DNA of 5,241 bases from an uncultured Eubacteriales bacterium (GCA_934417455.1 CAKRWK010000099.1:1-5241), one strand, 5' to 3'. Shown: positions 1 to 5,241, numbered from the stretch's first letter. Notes: a model not told the origin generated them from the letters alone. Numbers and translations are program-made.

Positions 1-137
1 TAGACGGCCGCAGCCGTTTCGTCGGCCGTCGAACGCATGCAGGAAAAAAGGGAGAGCCCCATGGTGATGGTACGAATATCGAAATGCTCTTTTTCCACCA
101 TGTGGACGGTTTCCATAATATCGCGGGAATTCAGCAT
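1..137 (-). CDS. PFL-like protein, DUF711/UPF0210 family (N-terminal fragment, runs off the window)
   Basis: Only the first 45 codons are present; the rest lies beyond position 1. The translation begins MLNSRDIMETVHMVEKEHFD and continues with RTITMGLSL and a stretch rich in Ala and Thr. This matches my memory of the start of the UPF0210/DUF711 proteins, about 450 residues long, which are annotated as pyruvate-formate-lyase-like from structural similarity but have no proven reaction. The start is supported by an AGAGG ribosome binding site (145-149) 7 nt upstream of the ATG. The gene begins 17 nt after the stop of the ACT-domain gene. That order (UPF0237 then UPF0210) is a widely conserved pair in Firmicutes, which strengthens both calls. 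It is presumably cytoplasmic, since no signal peptide is seen. Catalytic residues cannot be checked because they lie outside the window. Confidence 0.88.
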   Translation of the reverse strand, partial: MLNSRDIMETVHMVEKEHFDIRTITMGLSLFSCMRSTADETAAAV

Positions 138-154
138 ATGTATACCTCTTGCGG

Positions 155-424
155 TCAGATTTCGTGCATGGCATCGAAAATATCTTTTTGTTGCAGGTGA
201 ATGGTGACACCGATGTCCCGACCAAGGTCGGCGCAGTCATCCGAAAGTGCCATCAGGGAAACTCCGCTTCCCTCCAGATTGACAAGCATAATCATGGTAA
301 AATTGCCTTGCAGGACGGTTTGCGAAATGTCTTCTATATTGATGTTTTTGTCGGCCAACATGCGGCTGACACCGGCAATAATGCCGGGTTTATCTTTTCC
401 TATAACCGTAAGAAACGCTTTCAT
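155..424 (-). CDS. Free-standing ACT-domain protein, UPF0237 family
   Basis: An 89-residue protein made of a single ACT domain, the fold that binds amino acids and other small ligands in many regulatory proteins. The beta-alpha-beta start MKAFLTVIGKDKPGIIAGVS carries the typical DKPGI turn (residues 11-15). It is followed by the helix RMLADKNINIEDI (21-33), then the TMIMLVNLEG strand (43-52) and a C-terminal helix and strand. The length equals the usual 89-90 residues of UPF0237. The ATG at 424 is chosen because AAGGAG lies 7 nt upstream (432-437). An in-frame GTG at 442, overlapping the MATE stop, would add six residues but has no better ribosome binding site. The gene starts 14 nt after the MATE gene and is followed closely by the UPF0210 gene. 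A role as ligand-sensing partner of the UPF0210 protein is inferred. A distant similarity to GcvR-type ACT regulators is possible, but this protein has one domain, not two. Confidence 0.9.
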   Translation of the reverse strand: MKAFLTVIGKDKPGIIAGVSRMLADKNINIEDISQTVLQGNFTMIMLVNLEGSGVSLMALSDDCADLGRDIGVTIHLQQKDIFDAMHEI

Positions 425-438
425 TTTTTGACTCCTTC

Positions 439-1881
439 TCACTCATTTGGTAAACATTCATTTTCAATTTCTGTCAGTTTTTCATCTCCGGTCAGTCGTC
501 TTGCCCATCTGCATTTCTTGAGAAGAATGTATCCGAGCATGGCTTTCAGAAAGTCACACCCCTGCCCTATGATGAAAAGCGCATAGATGGAAAGCGGGGT
601 GAAGTGTGACGTCAAAAATGTAACGGGAACAACCACAGTCCACATAAAAACGCAGTCCGAAAGCAGGGTGATGGCAACAAGGCCACCCGAACGGAGAGTA
701 AAATAAGACCCGTTGGCAAAAGCGTCAATCGGCATGATGACCGCGCAAACAATCATCATGAATGAGGCAAGCGAACGGACGTCGTCCGAGACGTTGTAAA
801 TTTTCGGAATAAGGGGAGACGCGGCGATGACGAGTGTCCCCGTGACGACCGCGCAAAAAACGGAAAAAGCAATCAGTTTTCTGTCTTTATCCTTAGCCTC
901 TTCGATTTTTCCGGCACCGAGCAGATGCCCCATCATGATGGCGATGGCACTGCCCATGGCAAGATACACGATGCTGAACACGCTGTAAATTGTGGTTGAA
1001 ATGTTCTGCGCGGCAACAACGTCAAGACCGCGGGTGGAATAACTCTGGTTGCGCAGCGTAACGGCCATCGAATAGAAAAATTCGTTGACCATCAGAGGCA
1101 GACCGCGAACGACGATCTGCTTTGCAAGCGCACCGGGCACACGCAGGGTACGATACGCGCCGACAAGATAAGGGCATTTCTCTCTGTGCGTATGTCCCCA
1201 TATGGCAAGGACAGCCAGTTCCACAAAGCGGGATGCCAGCGTGGCAATGGCGGCACCGACGACGCCAAGGGCGGGAATGATGTCCCCAACGCCGAAAATC
1301 AGAACAAAATTCAGAACGAAATTGGTGGCAACGGCCGCCAGACTTGCCAACATGGGAAGCACCGTTTCACCGGTTTCCCTCATAGTAGAAGTATATACCT
1401 GCGCGAGAGCAAAGGGTACAAATCCGAACAGCGTGACAAACAGGTAATCCTTCGCATATGACATGGTCAGAGCAAGGTCGCCGTCTGCAGAGCCGTCATG
1501 GAGAAAAAGTGAAATCAGCGGTTCTTTTGCAATGTAAAACACAGCGCCGAACACGACGGCGGCGAGCACGCAGATAATGATTTTGAAACGGAAGGTATGC
1601 CGCACGCCTTCGGCGTTCCCTTCCCCGAAAAACTGCGCCGTAAATATGCCGGCGGCGGAAACGGCTCCGAACATCAGAAGCGTGAAGACAAAGAAAAACT
1701 GGTTGATGATGGAGACACCCGCCATGGCTTCCGTGCCGAGGCGGCCGACCATGATATTGTCGAGCAAGCTGACAAAATTCGTGATACCGCTCTGCGCCAT
1801 GATGGGCAGGGCGATGGCCATAACTTTACGGTAAAAGGCCTTGTCGCCTATATATTTTTTGCTGAGTGTGCGAAATGACAT
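439..1881 (-). CDS. MATE-family multidrug/metabolite efflux protein
   Basis: A 480-residue polytopic membrane protein of the MATE (NorM/DinF-like) family, which exports cationic drugs or metabolites in exchange for Na+ or H+. It has the usual length and about 12 hydrophobic segments in two six-helix halves. Family hallmarks are visible: LLDNIMVGRLG at residues 39-49 in the first helix, the NFVLNFVLIFGVGD segment (187-200) leading into ALGVVGAAIATLASR (204-218), MGHLLGAG (317-324) at the start of the second-half loop, and MPIDAFANG (383-391). The N-terminus is short and polar, and the C-terminal tail (about 455-480) is charged and cytoplasmic. The ATG at 1881 follows GGAG (1887-1890) by 5 nt. 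The gene lies 30 nt after the hydrolase gene and 14 nt before the ACT gene, consistent with one operon. The substrate cannot be told from sequence; NorM-like drug export is only one option. Confidence 0.95.
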   Translation of the reverse strand: MSFRTLSKKYIGDKAFYRKVMAIALPIMAQSGITNFVSLLDNIMVGRLGTEAMAGVSIINQFFFVFTLLMFGAVSAAGIFTAQFFGEGNAEGVRHTFRFKIIICVLAAVVFGAVFYIAKEPLISLFLHDGSADGDLALTMSYAKDYLFVTLFGFVPFALAQVYTSTMRETGETVLPMLASLAAVATNFVLNFVLIFGVGDIIPALGVVGAAIATLASRFVELAVLAIWGHTHREKCPYLVGAYRTLRVPGALAKQIVVRGLPLMVNEFFYSMAVTLRNQSYSTRGLDVVAAQNISTTIYSVFSIVYLAMGSAIAIMMGHLLGAGKIEEAKDKDRKLIAFSVFCAVVTGTLVIAASPLIPKIYNVSDDVRSLASFMMIVCAVIMPIDAFANGSYFTLRSGGLVAITLLSDCVFMWTVVVPVTFLTSHFTPLSIYALFIIGQGCDFLKAMLGYILLKKCRWARRLTGDEKLTEIENECLPNE

Positions 1882-1911
1882 AAAAACTCCTAATATAACA
1901 GCAGAAAGAGA

Positions 1912-2727
1912 TTACAATGTGCCGAGAAAAGACAGAAAATTATCCACCCATGCGGCGGCCAGCGGATTTTCAAGCGTTGCGACGCCGTCCGAAGTTGTTC
2001 GGTCGGCCAACGCAAGGCCATGTGGCCCCTGCGGATACATCATGCCCATATACGGCACGCCGGCCTTTCCCAAGGCTTCCATATAAAGAAGAGACCCGAT
2101 GGGGGGCACGCATGTGTCCGTCACGGTATGCCATATGTACGTCGGCGACGTATTGGCCGTTACACGATGTTCAAGAGAGAACTTTTTCCGCGTTTCTTCC
2201 GGAATTTCGGAAAAATCGGAAACGCCGCAGAGTTTATTGAATGACCAGACGTGCGTCGGTGCCATGGCGGTGATGACGGGATAGCAGAGCGCGACGGCAT
2301 CGGGGCGGATGTCCGCCCAAGAAACGCCGAGAGGTACTGTGACATCGGGCGTGTCAAACATGACGGAAAGACAACCGGCAAGGTGTCCGCCTGCCGAGAA
2401 ACCGACGGCATATACCTTATGCGGGTCAATATGAAATTCTTCCGCCCGGGAACGGATACAGACCATGGCGCGGGCGGCATCCGTCAGTTGCTTCGGATAC
2501 ACGTCCCCCATGCGGCCGACGCGGTAATGCAGAACGAAGGCGTTGAGCCCCCGTGCGAGAAACGCCAGAGCGACCGGCTCTCCTTCCCTGTCCGAACAGA
2601 CATTTTCATACCCGCCCCCGGGAATGACAAGCACCGCCGCTTTTTTTGCCTTATGTTCGTCGACGATATAGGTGTCGATATACACTCTTTCGTCTGTGTT
2701 GTCGAGAAATATGCGTTCATGCTTCAT
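1912..2727 (-). CDS. Cytoplasmic alpha/beta-hydrolase, esterase/acetyl-xylan-esterase-like
   Basis: A 271-residue single-domain serine hydrolase. The oxyanion-hole region IPGGGYENV lies at residues 35-43, the nucleophile elbow GFSAGGH at 109-115 with Ser111 as the predicted nucleophile, Asp204 in HTVTDTCVPP (200-209) and His236 in QGPHGLALAD (233-242). Order and spacing fit a complete Ser-Asp-His triad. The PGGGY signature and the overall layout resemble the BD-FAE and xylanase-associated acetyl esterases (COG0657-like), which remove acyl groups from sugars or small esters; the true substrate is unknown. No signal peptide is seen, so it should act inside the cell on imported or internal compounds. 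GGAG (2740-2743) lies 12 nt before the ATG, which is rather far and suggests modest translation. It follows the HD gene by 47 nt, the widest gap in the cluster, without a convincing terminator or promoter there. Confidence 0.92.
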   Translation of the reverse strand: MKHERIFLDNTDERVYIDTYIVDEHKAKKAAVLVIPGGGYENVCSDREGEPVALAFLARGLNAFVLHYRVGRMGDVYPKQLTDAARAMVCIRSRAEEFHIDPHKVYAVGFSAGGHLAGCLSVMFDTPDVTVPLGVSWADIRPDAVALCYPVITAMAPTHVWSFNKLCGVSDFSEIPEETRKKFSLEHRVTANTSPTYIWHTVTDTCVPPIGSLLYMEALGKAGVPYMGMMYPQGPHGLALADRTTSDGVATLENPLAAAWVDNFLSFLGTL

Positions 2728-2774
2728 TTTCTTTGTTTTCTCCTCAAAAGTCGACCGTTATCGACAGATTATCT

Positions 2775-3377
2775 TTATTTTTTGCCGTTTTTATTGTTTT
2801 TGTCGTCCAGATAGTAGGTGGCTTCGCTGTCCGCGACGGAAAGTGCGAAGGCCAGGGGAAACATTTCGAATGCGGCGGAAACATTCCGCTCGTCCTCCGT
2901 TGAAGAATACCCCATATGATAGCGGATGGCAAAAGCCTCCTCTCTTGTCAGACGGATAAACGGAGAAATCATATAGACGCTCTTTTCTCCGTGACCGTAC
3001 GGCATGGGGTCGTCGTATTCAAATGTGTCCACCCTTTGCCACACACCCTTTTCGTCTTTGACGGTGCGAAAGCCTTTTTTATAAACATTCATTTTGCAAA
3101 GGTCGTGTAAGAGAGAGACGATCGCCACGGACTCTTCGCTGTACTGCATGCCGAGGTCTTCCTTCGCATGCCGGCTTTCGAGATAGCCGACAAGACAGTC
3201 GTACACGTTCAGCGAATGGTCGACAAGACCGCCTTCATAAGAAGAATGAAAACGGGCACTGGCCGGGGCGACAAAAAAATCGGAGGCCGGAGACTCGAGA
3301 AACTCAAGCAGTTTGTCGGCACCTTCCCTTTTGATTTTGGATGTATAAATTTCGATGAAACGTTCTTTTCCCGTCAT
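2775..3377 (-). CDS. HD-domain metal-dependent phosphohydrolase, YhaM-like HD domain
   Basis: A 200-residue protein with one HD domain, a fold that hydrolyses phosphoester bonds using bound divalent metals. Candidate ligands are His54 (GGLVDHSLNV), His91-Asp92 (LLHDLCK), His129 (YGHGEKS), His154 (RYHMGY) and Asp183 (VADSEA). The order H...HD...H...H...D matches the HD domain of the YhaM 3'-5' exoribonuclease family as I remember it, including a preceding HSSYEGG (44-50). The N-terminal OB-fold RNA-binding domain of YhaM is absent; here only about 40 residues precede the core. The C-terminal DDKNNKNGKK tail is hydrophilic. The ATG at 3377 is chosen because it forms a 4-nt ATGA overlap with the stop of the isomerase-like gene and has AGAGG 7 nt upstream (3385-3389). 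An ATG at 3395 would add six residues without such support. The substrate is unknown; nucleotides or short nucleic acids are candidates. Confidence 0.9.
   Translation of the reverse strand: MTGKERFIEIYTSKIKREGADKLLEFLESPASDFFVAPASARFHSSYEGGLVDHSLNVYDCLVGYLESRHAKEDLGMQYSEESVAIVSLLHDLCKMNVYKKGFRTVKDEKGVWQRVDTFEYDDPMPYGHGEKSVYMISPFIRLTREEAFAIRYHMGYSSTEDERNVSAAFEMFPLAFALSVADSEATYYLDDKNNKNGKK
3374..3377 (-). promoter_or_regulatory. ATGA stop/start overlap coupling the isomerase-like and HD genes
   Basis: The TGA of the isomerase-like gene (3376-3374) and the ATG of the HD gene (3377-3375) share bases in the sequence ATGA. An AGAGG site lies 7 nt upstream (3385-3389), inside the end of the first gene. 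This arrangement normally means translational coupling and fixes the HD start. Confidence 0.85.
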
Positions 3378-4180
3378 ATTTCGGCCTCTTTCCATAAATT
3401 GTTTTGTTTCAGATACGCAATACTCCGGTCGAGTCCTTCGACCGTTTTCACCTCGATAAGGCAGGTTTCGGGCGGCGGTGGCGGTTCCCGCAGGAGTTCG
3501 CCGACGGGCAGAATGCCGTCGCCGAGCGCCAGATGCGCGCGGCGACCGTCACTGTCATGCAGGTGCATATGTATGCGCCGTTCAGCATAAGTTCGGTATA
3601 TGTCCATATTCTGCCGGCCGAGACAGCACTCATGTCCCGTATCCATGGTCAGAGCAAACACGGGACTCGCCATAAACAGTTCTATCGCAGCACGTTCCGC
3701 GGCGGTGAACGGGCAGTTGTCCGTATTTTCTATACAGATACGGAGCGGCGCCGCGCCGATTTCTTCCTCGCACATGGCGATGAACGCCCGCACGCGAGAA
3801 AGATATTCGTCACGGTAGACATCCGTCAGGTATACTTTTCCGCCTGTCAGCGTGACGTACACTCCCGTTTGCAAATGCATATTGATGACGGGTGCGCGCA
3901 CGGCAAGTGCCAGCCGTATGTCATCCCGCATGACGCGGAAATATGCCGCCGATACGCGCTCGTCAAAATCGAACGGATTCAGTTGCTCGTCGACATGAAA
4001 AGTGAAAAATACGCCATCCTGCGCACGGTAACCGTTCAACGCATCGGCAGGGAGCGTATGACTGTGGTATTTCGGAAAACTCAGATTGATTTCGATAAAA
4101 TCCAACCCGCGCGCATGTGCGGCGGACACATGTTCCCCGATGTCGCGGTATTCAATGAGTGTCGGCATACCGAACTTCAC
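3374..4180 (-). CDS. Sugar phosphate isomerase/epimerase-like TIM-barrel protein (xylose isomerase-like/AP endonuclease 2 family)
   Basis: A 268-residue protein of the xylose-isomerase-like TIM-barrel family (PF01261 type), which includes sugar isomerases, epimerases and endonuclease IV. Candidate metal and substrate residues sit at the ends of predicted barrel strands: His62 (FTFHVDEQ), His102 (INMHLQTG), Glu151 (CIENTDN), Asp180 and His183 (LTMDTGHE), His206/His208 (HMHLHDSDG) and Glu243 (LIEVKT). The IENTDN and MDTGHE segments are typical of the isomerase/epimerase branch. The exact substrate is not recognisable. The start is a GTG at 4180, preceded at 6 nt by a G7 Shine-Dalgarno (4187-4193). 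The next ATG (4168) would lose the first strand MKFGMPTL and has no ribosome binding site. It is the first gene of the leftward operon, and its stop overlaps the HD start by 4 nt, implying translational coupling. Five consecutive prolines (233-237) are unusual. Confidence 0.9.
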   Translation of the reverse strand: MKFGMPTLIEYRDIGEHVSAAHARGLDFIEINLSFPKYHSHTLPADALNGYRAQDGVFFTFHVDEQLNPFDFDERVSAAYFRVMRDDIRLALAVRAPVINMHLQTGVYVTLTGGKVYLTDVYRDEYLSRVRAFIAMCEEEIGAAPLRICIENTDNCPFTAAERAAIELFMASPVFALTMDTGHECCLGRQNMDIYRTYAERRIHMHLHDSDGRRAHLALGDGILPVGELLREPPPPPETCLIEVKTVEGLDRSIAYLKQNNLWKEAEI

Positions 4181-4186
4181 GGCTGT

Positions 4187-4200
4187 CCCCCCCTTTTTTT
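4187..4200 (-). repeat. A7G7 homopolymer tract containing the ribosome binding site of the first operon gene
   Basis: On the plus strand this is seven C followed by seven T. On the transcript it reads seven A then seven G, ending 6 nt before the GTG start at 4180. The G-run is the only Shine-Dalgarno-like sequence for that gene, so any length change would alter the ribosome binding site and its spacing. Confidence 0.7.
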
Positions 4201-4214
4201 CTTTCGTACATTAT

Positions 4215-4243
4215 ATTATACATGATGAAAAAAGAAAAAGCAA
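4215..4243 (-). promoter_or_regulatory. Promoter of the leftward isomerase-HD-hydrolase-MATE-ACT-PFL operon
   Basis: Read on the minus strand, TTGCTT (4243-4238) and TATAAT (4220-4215) are separated by 17 bp. A second overlapping TATAAT lies at 4215-4210. Transcription should start near 4208, giving a leader of roughly 28 nt that is mostly the A7G7 tract and ends at the GTG start codon at 4180. Confidence 0.72.
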
Positions 4244-4308
4244 TAGATTTTCCTTGAAATTTTATTCATCAAAAAATGCAAAAAAAACGGTTTTGTTTGT
4301 AAAAGTAC

Positions 4309-4337
4309 TTGATTTTTGCAAGAACTTGCGATATAAT
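4309..4337 (+). promoter_or_regulatory. serC promoter (sigma-A/sigma-70 type)
   Basis: A -35 box TTGATT (4309-4314) and a perfect -10 box TATAAT (4332-4337) are separated by exactly 17 bp. Transcription should begin near 4344, leaving a leader of about 30 nt before the serC ATG with an AAAGGAGG site. A-rich tracts lie just upstream of the -35 box. The spacer is filled by an inverted repeat, described separately. Confidence 0.8.
4318..4329. repeat. Perfect inverted repeat GCAAG-AA-CTTGC, candidate operator in the serC promoter spacer
   Basis: Two perfect 5-bp half-sites separated by 2 bp lie wholly inside the 17-bp spacer (4315-4331) between the -35 and -10 boxes. A dimeric repressor, or a DNA-distorting activator bound here, would directly control RNA polymerase at serC. 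A partial copy of the right half (ACTTG, 4307-4311) overlaps the -35 box, 17 bp upstream of the matching ACTTG at 4324-4328. No regulator gene is present in the window. Confidence 0.55.
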
Positions 4338-4354
4338 GTTCGTGTTATCTTCAT

Positions 4355-4362
4355 AAAGGAGG
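4355..4362 (+). promoter_or_regulatory. serC ribosome binding site AAAGGAGG
   Basis: A full-consensus Shine-Dalgarno sequence, 11 nt before the ATG at 4374. The spacing is a little long, but no closer in-frame start exists and the protein N-terminus NFSAGP fits the family from this ATG. Confidence 0.9.
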
Positions 4363-4373
4363 TTCTTTCAGTT

Positions 4374-5241
4374 ATGAACCGTATCTACAATTTTTCCGCC
4401 GGCCCGTCCATGCTTCCTCTGCCCGTCCTCGAAAAGGCGGCATCGGAACTCGTGTCATACGATACGTCCGGTATGTCCGTTATGGAGATGAGTCACCGCT
4501 CACCTGCGTACGAAGCCATCATTGAAAAGGCCGAGCGCGACCTGCGCGCGCTCATGCACATTCCGGACAATTATAAAGTGCTCTTTCTGCAGGGCGGCGC
4601 GTCCACGCAGTTTGCCGCCGTGCCGCTGAACCTGATGCGCCGCACGGGCAAAGCGGACTACATTGTCACCGGTCAGTTTTCCGGCAAGGCGTATAAAGAG
4701 GCTCTGAAACTCGGATATGACGCGCGCCTCGTCGCCACAACCAAAGAGGACAATTTTTCCTATATTCCGTCGGTGACAAAGGAAGACATCCGCACCGACG
4801 CCGCATACCTGCACATTTGTTTCAATAATACCATATACGGCACGAAATTCCCTTACATTCCGCAAACGGGCGACATTCCTCTCGTGGCCGACATGTCCTC
4901 TTGCATTCTCTCCGAACCTGTCGACGTATCGAAATTCGGCGTGATTTACGCCGGGGCACAAAAAAACATGGCACCGGCAGGGATGACGCTTGTCATCGTG
5001 CGCGACGACCTGCTCTCTTACGCCGAAGAAAAAATGCCGACCATGCTTGAATGGAAAACCATGGCAGAGGCCGGTTCCATGTACAACACACCCCCGTGCT
5101 ACACCATCTATATGGCGGGACTGGTGTACGAATGGTTATTGTCCGTCGGGGGACTCGACGAAATGAAACGAAGAAACGAAGAGAAGGCCGCCCTGCTCTA
5201 CGGGTATCTTGACAGTCAGTCGTACTATCACGCGCCCGTCC
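4374..5241 (+). CDS. serC: Phosphoserine aminotransferase SerC (3'-truncated by the window end)
   Basis: PLP-dependent class V aminotransferase that converts 3-phosphohydroxypyruvate plus glutamate to phosphoserine and 2-oxoglutarate, the second step of serine synthesis; it also serves pyridoxal phosphate synthesis in some bacteria. The open frame runs unbroken from ATG 4374 to the window end, giving 289 codons of an expected 360 or so; the C-terminal part is outside. Visible hallmarks are NFSAGPSMLP (6-15), His41-Arg42 in MEMSHRS, LFLQGGAS (70-77), FNNTIYGT (150-157) with Thr153, VADMSS (171-176) with Asp173 for the PLP ring nitrogen, AGAQKN (193-198) with Lys197 as the Schiff-base lysine, and MYNTPP (236-241). 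All agree closely with E. coli SerC numbering. The start has AAAGGAGG 11 nt upstream. It is transcribed divergently from the isomerase operon. A serA-type dehydrogenase downstream is likely but cannot be seen. Confidence 0.97.
   Translation, partial: MNRIYNFSAGPSMLPLPVLEKAASELVSYDTSGMSVMEMSHRSPAYEAIIEKAERDLRALMHIPDNYKVLFLQGGASTQFAAVPLNLMRRTGKADYIVTGQFSGKAYKEALKLGYDARLVATTKEDNFSYIPSVTKEDIRTDAAYLHICFNNTIYGTKFPYIPQTGDIPLVADMSSCILSEPVDVSKFGVIYAGAQKNMAPAGMTLVIVRDDLLSYAEEKMPTMLEWKTMAEAGSMYNTPPCYTIYMAGLVYEWLLSVGGLDEMKRRNEEKAALLYGYLDSQSYYHAPV

Larger units (their letters stand above)
4181..4373. promoter_or_regulatory. Divergent intergenic control region between serC and the leftward operon
   Basis: The only sizeable non-coding stretch in the window (193 bp). 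It is much more AT-rich than the genes on either side. It contains a promoter for each direction, a 12-bp inverted repeat in the serC promoter, an 8-bp palindrome AAGTACTT (4303-4310), and several A/T tracts (A6 at 4228-4233, A5 at 4235-4239, A6 at 4271-4276, A8 at 4280-4287, A4 at 4301-4304). Some of the tracts are spaced about one helical turn apart, so curvature or UP-element-like stimulation is possible. No riboswitch, T-box or attenuator is seen, and both predicted leaders are only about 30 nt long. Confidence 0.85.

Noticed and set aside
3..30. Perfect 8-bp inverted repeat GACGGCCG...CGGCCGTC with a 12-nt loop
   Set aside because: It lies within the coding sequence of the UPF0210 gene over an Ala-rich stretch. 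One such GC-rich 8-bp repeat is expected by chance in a window this long, and no T-run follows it on either strand to suggest a terminator.
425..442. GTG at 442 as an alternative start for the ACT gene, overlapping the MATE stop as GTGA
   Set aside because: The ATG at 424 has AAGGAG at ideal spacing and gives the standard 89-residue family length; the extra residues MRRSQK would be encoded by the ribosome binding site itself.
149..586. A 145-codon plus-strand open frame opposite the ACT and MATE genes
   Set aside because: It spans the junction of two well-supported minus-strand genes and shows no domain; it is a shadow frame.
2750..2765. Small inverted repeat GTCGA-N6-TCGAC between the HD and hydrolase genes, followed by TTTT on the minus strand
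   Set aside because: A 5-bp stem followed by only four T residues is too weak for an intrinsic terminator. The closely spaced genes on both sides argue for read-through.
2251..2814. A 187-codon plus-strand open frame opposite the hydrolase gene
   Set aside because: Antisense shadow of a gene with a complete catalytic triad; the predicted protein has no family features.
3404..4225. A 273-codon open frame on the plus strand, slightly longer than the isomerase-like gene it overlaps
   Set aside because: It lies entirely antisense to a protein with clear TIM-barrel motifs, has no recognisable domain or ribosome binding site, and its composition is what codon bias of the opposite strand would produce.
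4500..4961. A 153-codon minus-strand open frame opposite serC
   Set aside because: The plus strand encodes all SerC active-site motifs through this stretch; the antisense frame has no ribosome binding site or recognisable content.
1..5241. CRISPR arrays, tRNA genes, insertion sequences or phage genes
   Set aside because: No tandem repeats, terminal inverted repeats, transposase motifs or cloverleaf-forming sequences were found on reading either strand.

Overview
This window looks like chromosomal DNA from a Firmicutes-type bacterium. The evidence is strong Shine-Dalgarno sequences, TATAAT -10 boxes, an AT-rich intergenic region between more GC-balanced genes, and a conserved ACT/PFL-like (UPF0237/UPF0210) gene pair. 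The protein flavour would fit a Negativicutes member such as a Dialister or Megasphaera relative. That placement is an impression from memory, not something the sequence proves. I see no mobile elements, CRISPR arrays, tRNA or rRNA genes, and no broken genes.

Layout: two transcription units diverge from one 193-bp control region (4181-4373). To the right, serC (phosphoserine aminotransferase, serine biosynthesis) starts at 4374 and runs off the window after 289 codons. To the left, a tightly packed six-gene minus-strand cluster runs to the window start. In order of transcription it holds: a xylose-isomerase-like TIM-barrel protein (4180-3374), an HD-domain phosphohydrolase (3377-2775, with a 4-nt ATGA overlap), an alpha/beta-hydrolase (2727-1912), a MATE-family efflux pump (1881-439), a small free-standing ACT-domain protein (424-155), and the first 45 codons of a PFL-like DUF711/UPF0210 protein (137 to beyond position 1). 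Gaps range from -4 to 47 nt and I see no internal terminator, so one operon is likely.

The control region has a convincing promoter in each direction. Each has a 17-bp spacer and sits about 30 nt upstream of its start codon. The serC promoter has a perfect inverted repeat, GCAAG-AA-CTTGC, lying exactly between its -35 and -10 boxes, which is a good operator candidate. The leftward operon has an A7G7 homopolymer tract (minus-strand reading) whose G-run is itself the ribosome binding site of the first gene.

How the genes work together is only partly clear. The isomerase-like protein and the cytoplasmic esterase-like hydrolase could act on sugars or other small metabolites. The MATE pump exports an unknown compound. 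The ACT protein and the PFL-like protein form a conserved pair of unknown function, probably with the ACT protein as the ligand-sensing partner. The window is mostly ordinary metabolic DNA. The points worth following up are the operator-like repeat, the homopolymeric ribosome binding site, the ACT/UPF0210 pair and the YhaM-like HD protein that has no nucleic-acid-binding domain.
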